From Betaproteobacteria bacterium Ga0077540 (GTDB taxonomy: Bacteria > Pseudomonadota > Gammaproteobacteria > Burkholderiales > Methylophilaceae), in NCBI GenBank assembly GCA_001464125.1, contig LNEP01000003.1, positions 186,001 through 250,000 of the forward strand: 64,000 nt of DNA, read 5' to 3'. Below are positions 58,466 to 64,000 of the stretch, one piece after another. The notes beneath the pieces are model-generated. The model ran no database searches. It saw only the letters and a list, made by a program, of their open reading frames with translations, and was not told where the DNA came from. Position 1 is the stretch's first letter; the number at the start of each line of letters is the position of its first letter. Both the position numbers and the translations under genes were made by a program.

Positions 58466-59863
58466 ATGAATACCAAAACTGTTATAGATTCTGATGCGCC
58501 TAGTTTTGAAACCCTTGGTCTTGCAGCCCCTCTGCTCAAGGCCATTGCAGAAACTGGTTACACCACACCTACCCCAATTCAAGCCAAAGCAATACCGCTG
58601 GCATTGCAAGGCTTGGATTTGATGGCAGGTGCGCAAACTGGCACTGGGAAAACCGCTGCGTTTTCTCTACCGGTGTTACATAAGCTACTGCCTTTTGCAA
58701 GCACTAGCACTTCGCCTGCTAAGCATCCAATTCGCGCACTTGTACTTACGCCTACGCGTGAATTAGCAATTCAGGTAGAAGAAAGCGTAAAGGTTTATGC
58801 CAAACACACACCCTTGTCCAGCTTGGTAGTGTACGGTGGCGTTGATATTAAATCGCAAACACCTGCATTAAAAAAAGGTGTGGAAGTATTGGTGGCAACA
58901 CCTGGCCGTTTACTAGACCATATCGAGCAAAAAACGCTTTCTCTTAGCCAAGTACAAATATTGGTGTTGGATGAAGCGGACCGTATGCTGGATATGGGCT
59001 TTATGCCAGACTTGAAACGCATTTTGGCGCTGTTACCTAAGCAACGTCAGAACTTGATGTTCTCAGCTACTTTTTCTAATGAAATCAAAAAACTAGCGGA
59101 TGAGTTTTTAACCAACCCAACCTTGATTGAAGTCGCCAGAAGCAATGCGACCAATGACAATGTGTCGCAGCAAGCTTATGCAGTTGCTGCATCACAAAAA
59201 CAGGCGTTTTTGGTGCAACTGCTGAAAGAAGCAGATACAAACCAAGTGATTGTGTTTACCAAAACCAAATTAACTGCGAGTAAGTTGGCACGCGCATTAC
59301 AAAAAGAAGATATTTCTGCTGATGCGATTCACGGCGATAAATCGCAAAAAGAGCGTATCGAGGCATTAGACGCGTTTAAAGCTGGCAAGGTCAAAGCCCT
59401 GGTGGCTACAGATGTAGCTGCCCGTGGTTTAGATATTAGTGATTTACCCATGGTCATTAACTATGAAATCCCAAGCGCGCCCGAAGACTATGTGCATAGA
59501 ATTGGCCGGACCGGCCGAGCAGGTGCCAGCGGCATTGCGATTTCACTAATTTGTGATGACGAAGAAAAGTATTTTGCTGAGATTGAAAAGCTCATTAAAA
59601 AATCTATTGCGCGTCAAACTGCACAAGTTAAGACGCAGACACGTTCTAGTTCTAGTCAGCCAGACAAACGTGCTCATGCAACAACACATGTCAGCGCGAC
59701 TAGTGCACCGAGAAAATCAAAATCATCATCAACAGATGCTTGGTTCAATAAGCCATATGAACCGAACACAGCTGTAGCTAAAGCAGTTGTGAGAACGAGC
59801 CCTAGTCAGAGTCGCAAAGCACCTGTTGCAGCCCTACTGGGTGGGCTAAAACAACGCTCCTAG
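58466..59863 (+). CDS. rhlE: RhlE-type DEAD-box RNA helicase
   Basis: 465 aa. Full DEAD-box core: TPTPIQAKAIPLALQG, AQTGTGKTAAFSLPV, PTRELAIQ, TPGRLLDHIEQKTL, LDEADRMLDMGFMPD, FSATFSNEIKKLA, and HRIGRTGRAGASG. The motif GGVDIKSQTPALKKGVEVLV and the following IEVARSN resemble RhlE most. The C-terminal tail is Ser/Thr/Lys/Arg-rich and short. Not near-identical to the preceding helicase, so an old rather than recent duplication. It overlaps the converging GGDEF-EAL gene by 4 nt. Confidence 0.92.
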   Translation: MNTKTVIDSDAPSFETLGLAAPLLKAIAETGYTTPTPIQAKAIPLALQGLDLMAGAQTGTGKTAAFSLPVLHKLLPFASTSTSPAKHPIRALVLTPTRELAIQVEESVKVYAKHTPLSSLVVYGGVDIKSQTPALKKGVEVLVATPGRLLDHIEQKTLSLSQVQILVLDEADRMLDMGFMPDLKRILALLPKQRQNLMFSATFSNEIKKLADEFLTNPTLIEVARSNATNDNVSQQAYAVAASQKQAFLVQLLKEADTNQVIVFTKTKLTASKLARALQKEDISADAIHGDKSQKERIEALDAFKAGKVKALVATDVAARGLDISDLPMVINYEIPSAPEDYVHRIGRTGRAGASGIAISLICDDEEKYFAEIEKLIKKSIARQTAQVKTQTRSSSSQPDKRAHATTHVSATSAPRKSKSSSTDAWFNKPYEPNTAVAKAVVRTSPSQSRKAPVAALLGGLKQRS

Positions 59864-62010
59864 TTTTCTTTTTTGACCAGCCACTGTGTCACCTGCTCAG
59901 GTGGCACAGGTCTCGAATATAAGTAGCCCTGAATCACCTTGCAACCACTAGCAAGCAAAATATCTGCTTGATGTTGATTTTCAACACCTTCGCCTACCAG
60001 ATCTAAATCTAATGCTTGAGCCAGCGCAACCATGGCGCGGACGATGGCTCTATCTTCATCACTGTTCACCAAGTCGTTCACAAAGGTACGGTCAATTTTC
60101 ACTTCGTCTACCGCCCAACGTTTGAGATAGAGCAGTGATGAATGTCCAGTACCAAAATCATCTAGCGATATGCCAAACCCAGCTTTTTTAATCGCCTGCA
60201 TATTGTGCTTTACTGTTGCACTTTCTTCCAAAATGGCATGTTCGGTAATTTCAATACACAACATGTGTGGCTCTATCCCATAATGTTTAGGGATATTACC
60301 CAATAAATTCATCAGGTTATCAGAACGCAAATGTCTTGCAGACATATTCACAGATACACGTGGCAACTGATAACCAGCATCCAGCCAAGCACGCATTTGT
60401 CTGCATACCTCCTCCAACACCCAGTCATCAATATTGTTGATGAGAGAAGATTGTTCAGCTACGCGAATCAGCTCATTAGTCGCAACTAAGCCATGGTCAG
60501 GGTGCGTCCAGCGGATAAGTGCTTCCATGCCCACAACTGCTTTACGCTCAGCATCTAATTGCGGTTGATACACCATGTGAAACTCGTTTTTGCGTAAAGC
60601 TAAGCGTATGCCATGCTCCATATCCATCCACTCTTTGGGGATAAAGTTCATATTGGGCGTGTAAAACTCAAAGCTGTTTCGACCATTTTGCTTGGTGCGA
60701 TACATCGCTAAATCAGCGTAAGTAAGCAAGGTTTGCAAATCTGTCGCATCATCAGGATAGACGCTCACACCTATACTCACCGTGGTGTAGACGCGCTGTT
60801 GTAATATCTCAAACGGCAGAGAAAATGCTTTCACAATATTCCGAACGATATGGTGTCCATCTTGGGGAGTGGCCGACTCAATCACCATCACAAATTCATC
60901 GCCCCCCATGCGGTAAAGCACATCTGTATTTCTGGCGCACTCCATAATACGTTGTGTAGACATCAACAATAATTGATCGCCTGCTTCATGACCGAGCGTA
61001 TCGTTGACCAATTTAAAGTGGTCGATATCTAAATAGAGCAACAGCAATTGTTGATGATTGCGTTCTGCTTTTTTGAGAGCCGTAGTCAAATTGGTTTTAA
61101 ACACACTACGGTTCGGCAATCCAGTTAGCTCGTCATGCGAGGCTAAAAACTCTACTTTGCGATTCAGCGCAATCATCTCACTTACATCTTTGCCCACACC
61201 CCGATACCCAATAAAATTGAGTTTCTCATCAAAAATGGGTTTGCCAGACACACGCAAATACATGTGTTTTTCATTGGCATCCACAAAATGCACAATAAAA
61301 TCTGAGAATGGTAAGCGTTGTTGCAACACACTCAGCATGTCATCAGCCAGATGGCTTTGGCAGGTTTTGGCAATATCCTTCAAATTACAAACGCTTAACC
61401 CCATAGGCGCACCGCTCAAGGCTTGAATATTCAGTGCTGCATCAGACTCCCAAAACCAGTCTGCAGAAGCTTCTGCAAAGTCTCTAAAGCGTGCTTCACT
61501 CTCAATCAGCTTTTGACGTTCTTGATTAAGTTCTACAATCTTCTTATCCAGTTTGGCACGTACCAAATCGGTATGTTGCTTATCAAACTTAACCGGTGCA
61601 ACACGATACAAACCACGCCCTTTAGGAATACGCGGATGTTTAGCATCACTTTTAGTGACCTCGGCAATCACCTCTAAAAAAGCTTGTAAATCCATAGGCT
61701 TAATCAAAAAGGCTGAGGCGCCCAAAGACATAGCAAAGCGCTCATCTTGGCTAGAAGTATAGGTAGCGGTATAGAATACAAATGGGATTTTTTGCAAAGA
61801 CATATTTTGTTTGACGGCACGACACAGCCCATAGCCATCCATTTCTGGCATCAGAATGTCCGACACAATCAAATCAACGGGATGAGAATGCAAGTGCGCC
61901 AACGCCTTTAAGCCATTATCAAAACTTGCTACCTCATCCGCTTTGGACTGAAACAAATCTACCAATAACTGTCTTGAGTTATCGTCGTCTTCAGCTATCA
62001 GCACTTTCAT
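59860..62010 (-). CDS. Response regulator with PAS, GGDEF and EAL domains
   Basis: 716 aa. Receiver domain (1-120) with phosphoacceptor in LIVSDILMPEMDG; a coiled linker; PAS/PAC domain (about 175-285, RFRDFAEASADWFWES); GGDEF domain with canonical RMGGDEF and an intact RxxD inhibitory site (RNTD) five residues before it; EAL domain with GMEALIRW, DDFGTGHSSL and VKIDRTFV. Both cyclic-di-GMP synthesis and hydrolysis motifs look complete. It overlaps the receiver gene upstream by 4 nt, forming the output of a phosphorelay with the hybrid-type kinase. Confidence 0.93.
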   Translation of the reverse strand: MKVLIAEDDDNSRQLLVDLFQSKADEVASFDNGLKALAHLHSHPVDLIVSDILMPEMDGYGLCRAVKQNMSLQKIPFVFYTATYTSSQDERFAMSLGASAFLIKPMDLQAFLEVIAEVTKSDAKHPRIPKGRGLYRVAPVKFDKQHTDLVRAKLDKKIVELNQERQKLIESEARFRDFAEASADWFWESDAALNIQALSGAPMGLSVCNLKDIAKTCQSHLADDMLSVLQQRLPFSDFIVHFVDANEKHMYLRVSGKPIFDEKLNFIGYRGVGKDVSEMIALNRKVEFLASHDELTGLPNRSVFKTNLTTALKKAERNHQQLLLLYLDIDHFKLVNDTLGHEAGDQLLLMSTQRIMECARNTDVLYRMGGDEFVMVIESATPQDGHHIVRNIVKAFSLPFEILQQRVYTTVSIGVSVYPDDATDLQTLLTYADLAMYRTKQNGRNSFEFYTPNMNFIPKEWMDMEHGIRLALRKNEFHMVYQPQLDAERKAVVGMEALIRWTHPDHGLVATNELIRVAEQSSLINNIDDWVLEEVCRQMRAWLDAGYQLPRVSVNMSARHLRSDNLMNLLGNIPKHYGIEPHMLCIEITEHAILEESATVKHNMQAIKKAGFGISLDDFGTGHSSLLYLKRWAVDEVKIDRTFVNDLVNSDEDRAIVRAMVALAQALDLDLVGEGVENQHQADILLASGCKVIQGYLYSRPVPPEQVTQWLVKKEN

Positions 62011-62384
62011 GGTGTACTATCCTTACCTATCACGGCTTCTATCTGGGCAATGACTGTCATAGGGTCGATTGGCTTTTCAATGTAACTGGTGCAACCTGCA
62101 CTTAATAGGCGTTCTTTATCGCCGGACATTGCATAGGAAGTCATTGCAATAATGGGTACAGTTTGACCAACCGGATTTGCACGAATGCGTTTGAGCACCT
62201 CCAGTCCGTTAATGTCTGGCAATTGAATGTCCAATACAATAAAATCTGGCGGTATGGTCAGTGCCTGCTGCACACCTTCCAATCCTGTCATGGCAAAGCG
62301 CACTCGGTAGCCAGCTTGTTGCAAAATAAAGCGTATCAGCTCTAAATTATTGTCATTGTCTTCAATTATCAATGCAGTTTTCAT
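62007..62384 (-). CDS. Single-domain response regulator (CheY/DivK-like)
   Basis: 125 aa, receiver domain only: acidic pair IEDND, phosphoacceptor Asp in FIVLDIQLPDINGLEVLKRI (about residue 52), Thr in IAMTSYAMSGD and Lys in YIEKPIDP. No output domain, so it is likely a phosphate carrier between the kinase and the GGDEF-EAL regulator. It lies 2 nt after the kinase gene and overlaps the next gene by 4 nt. Confidence 0.92.
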   Translation of the reverse strand: MKTALIIEDNDNNLELIRFILQQAGYRVRFAMTGLEGVQQALTIPPDFIVLDIQLPDINGLEVLKRIRANPVGQTVPIIAMTSYAMSGDKERLLSAGCTSYIEKPIDPMTVIAQIEAVIGKDSTP

Positions 62385-62386
62385 GA

Positions 62387-64000
62387 TTAGCTTTCCAGTA
62401 TATTCACTGTTTTTCCAACTTGCACTTCTGGTATTTGAAATGGCAAGCGCATGGTGAATGTGCTACCTACCCCAACCTTACTTTTTACCTCAATTGTGCC
62501 ACCCAGCAATAAGGTAAGAATTTTATGTGTTAAATAAAGACCTAACCCTGTGCCTAAGGTTTTGATTTTTAGGTGAGAATCAATACGCTCGAACGGTTTA
62601 AATAATTTCTGCAACCCGGCTTCGTCGATACCAATCCCTGTGTCCTCGACCATAATTTCCAACATTTCCTCATGAGGAGTAAACACCACATCCACATTAC
62701 CTTTCTCAGTATATTTCAGGGCATTTGATACCACATTGAGCACCACTTGGTATAGACGTTTTCGGTCTGAATTTAAGGTGATGTTATCTGGACAATTGAC
62801 GCGTAATTCTAGATTGCGTTCTGTCACTAAATGCTGCACTGCATGCGACACCTCATCCATGACATCTTTCACATTAAACATTTCCTGATGCGTCTCTAAA
62901 AAGCCAGCCTCGATCTTAGAGATATCTATCACATCTGTAATGAGAGAGAGTAAATGCTTTGATGAAGCATAAGCACGCCCTAACTGGTCTTTTTGCTTGG
63001 GGTTTAAATCTCCAGACATTCCCTGTAACACTACCCCCAAAAAGCCAATGATGGAATTTAATGGCGTGCGCAACTCATGTGACATCGACGCTACGAACAT
63101 CGATTTAATCCTATCCGCAGACTCTGCGGCCTCTCTAGCTTGTATCAGCGACGCCTCTAACGCTTTTTGCTGGCTGATGTCTTGCCCGATGGAAATAATC
63201 ACAGGGTTGCCATCTGCGTCCAACTCCATGCTTCTAGAGACTGAGAGTTCAATGGTCGAACCATCTGCACGGCGGATGAGCATTTCCTGCCCTTGTATTT
63301 TGTTACCATAAAATACTTCACTAAAGTATTTATCGTGATCTTGGCTAAGTTCTTTAGGGACAAATAAGCTTTGATACGTTTTACCAATAGCATACTCTCG
63401 GCTATAGCCGCTAATACGCTCAGCCTCAGGATTCATCTCGATGATTTCATTGGCCGCATTCATATACAAAATGGTGACGGGTGCGCGCTCGACCAAAAAG
63501 CGGAACAGCTTGGCATTGCTCTCAATGGAGGCGGTGCGGCTTTTCAACATATCTTCAAAATTTTCTTGATGCTCGACTAAATCCGTTTCTACTTTTTGTC
63601 GTCTGTGCAATTCAACATTCAGACGCGCCAAATCAGCTAGTGAGCCAGCATAGTTTTGTTCATCCAAAGTCCACTCACGAGAGCCTCCAACGTGCTCATG
63701 GCAAATCACACCTATCATCTCTCCATCATGCCAAATGGTGGCATCCAACATTGCACCTACACGGTATGTGGGAAAGTAATCAGCAAGAAACTCTTGCATG
63801 GCGCTATGTTGATAGACATCATTGGCAACAACCACACGCGATTGTTCCAGCGCGCTAAAGTACTGAGGTAGCTCTTTTGCAGCCAACATCTGACCTTGTG
63901 TGTAGGTTTGTGTTTTCAAATCGTAAAGCGATTCGCACACCAGCTCTTGTTTATCTTTGGAATATAACCAGACGCTGACACGCGCTACATTGAGTGTTTC
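62387..64000 (-). CDS. GAF-PAS sensor histidine kinase, N terminus outside window
   Basis: The frame stays open to base 64000, so the 5' end is missing; 538 codons including stop are present. The visible part starts inside a GAF domain (LNVARVSVWLYSKDKQELVCE), followed by a coiled coil, a PAS domain with FLVERAPVTILYMNAANEIIEMN, H-box FVASMSHELRTPLNSIIGFL, and a catalytic domain with NVVSNALKYTEKGN, VEDTGIGIDEAG and TGLGLYLTHKI. No receiver is fused at the C terminus; the next gene supplies it. It is the signal input of the three-gene operon. Soluble or membrane location cannot be judged. Confidence 0.92.
   Translation of the reverse strand, partial: ETLNVARVSVWLYSKDKQELVCESLYDLKTQTYTQGQMLAAKELPQYFSALEQSRVVVANDVYQHSAMQEFLADYFPTYRVGAMLDATIWHDGEMIGVICHEHVGGSREWTLDEQNYAGSLADLARLNVELHRRQKVETDLVEHQENFEDMLKSRTASIESNAKLFRFLVERAPVTILYMNAANEIIEMNPEAERISGYSREYAIGKTYQSLFVPKELSQDHDKYFSEVFYGNKIQGQEMLIRRADGSTIELSVSRSMELDADGNPVIISIGQDISQQKALEASLIQAREAAESADRIKSMFVASMSHELRTPLNSIIGFLGVVLQGMSGDLNPKQKDQLGRAYASSKHLLSLITDVIDISKIEAGFLETHQEMFNVKDVMDEVSHAVQHLVTERNLELRVNCPDNITLNSDRKRLYQVVLNVVSNALKYTEKGNVDVVFTPHEEMLEIMVEDTGIGIDEAGLQKLFKPFERIDSHLKIKTLGTGLGLYLTHKILTLLLGGTIEVKSKVGVGSTFTMRLPFQIPEVQVGKTVNILES

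Noticed and set aside
56825-59863. Tandem DEAD-box helicases as a recent duplication
   Set aside because: Outside the conserved helicase motifs the two proteins differ throughout, including the C-terminal tails; they belong to different subgroups.

Overview
The window is ordinary core chromosome of a betaproteobacterium, most probably a methylotroph of the Methylophilaceae (Methylotenera/Methylophilus type). The evidence is an mxaRSACKL block (methanol dehydrogenase maturation), an oxidative pentose-phosphate trio (pgl, gnd, zwf) of the kind used for cyclic RuMP formaldehyde oxidation, a PEP-CTERM protein, moderate-to-low GC, and betaproteobacterial gene neighbourhoods: bamB-der, cmk-rpsA-ihfB-lapB-pyrF, pyrG-kdsA-eno-ftsB, smpB/ratA-rnfH, guaB-guaA. 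Genus assignment is inference. I saw no insertion sequence, prophage, CRISPR array, rRNA or ordinary tRNA; the only classical RNA gene is tmRNA.

Layout. 1-4.2 kb: bamB end, der, a PEP-CTERM protein, ohrR, and ssrA (tmRNA) whose 3' end is partly duplicated. 4.3-11.6 kb: tyrA, aroA, cmk, rpsA (a five-domain S1), ihfB, lapB, pyrF. 11.7-20.4 kb: a ComEA-like protein with a long lysine-rich tail, a glycine-zipper protein, metG, apbC, pgl, gnd, zwf, dcd. 20.4-27.2 kb: a small unknown membrane protein, an Orn/Lys/Arg decarboxylase, folA, and the glrK-qseG-glrR (QseE/QseG/QseF) operon followed by a non-coding control region. 27.2-35.1 kb: thyA, thrC-hom-alaA, an Mth938-like protein, a DUF1439 lipoprotein, fabB-fabA. 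35.3-40.8 kb: mxaRSACKL. 40.8-52.9 kb: ygfX/ygfZ, ftsB-eno-kdsA-pyrG, smpB, ratA-rnfH, guaB-guaA, greB, a nitroreductase. 52.9-64 kb: ybiT, typA, two DEAD-box helicases, and a three-gene signalling operon ending in a GGDEF-EAL protein.

The most interesting region is the 350 bp after glrR (26882-27231). It has no gene, but it contains two perfect TGTC-N10-GACA sites plus one near match (the motif known for GlrR), a perfect IHF consensus, a correctly spaced sigma-54 -24/-12 promoter, and a roughly 72-nt transcript made of a hairpin with an anti-Shine-Dalgarno loop followed by an intrinsic terminator. I read this as a GlrR/sigma-54/IHF-controlled small RNA, the functional counterpart of enterobacterial glmY/glmZ but on the other side of the operon and with no sequence resemblance that I can see. 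The window also encodes one IHF subunit, both parts of trans-translation (ssrA and smpB), and S1, whose own mRNA leader is highly structured.
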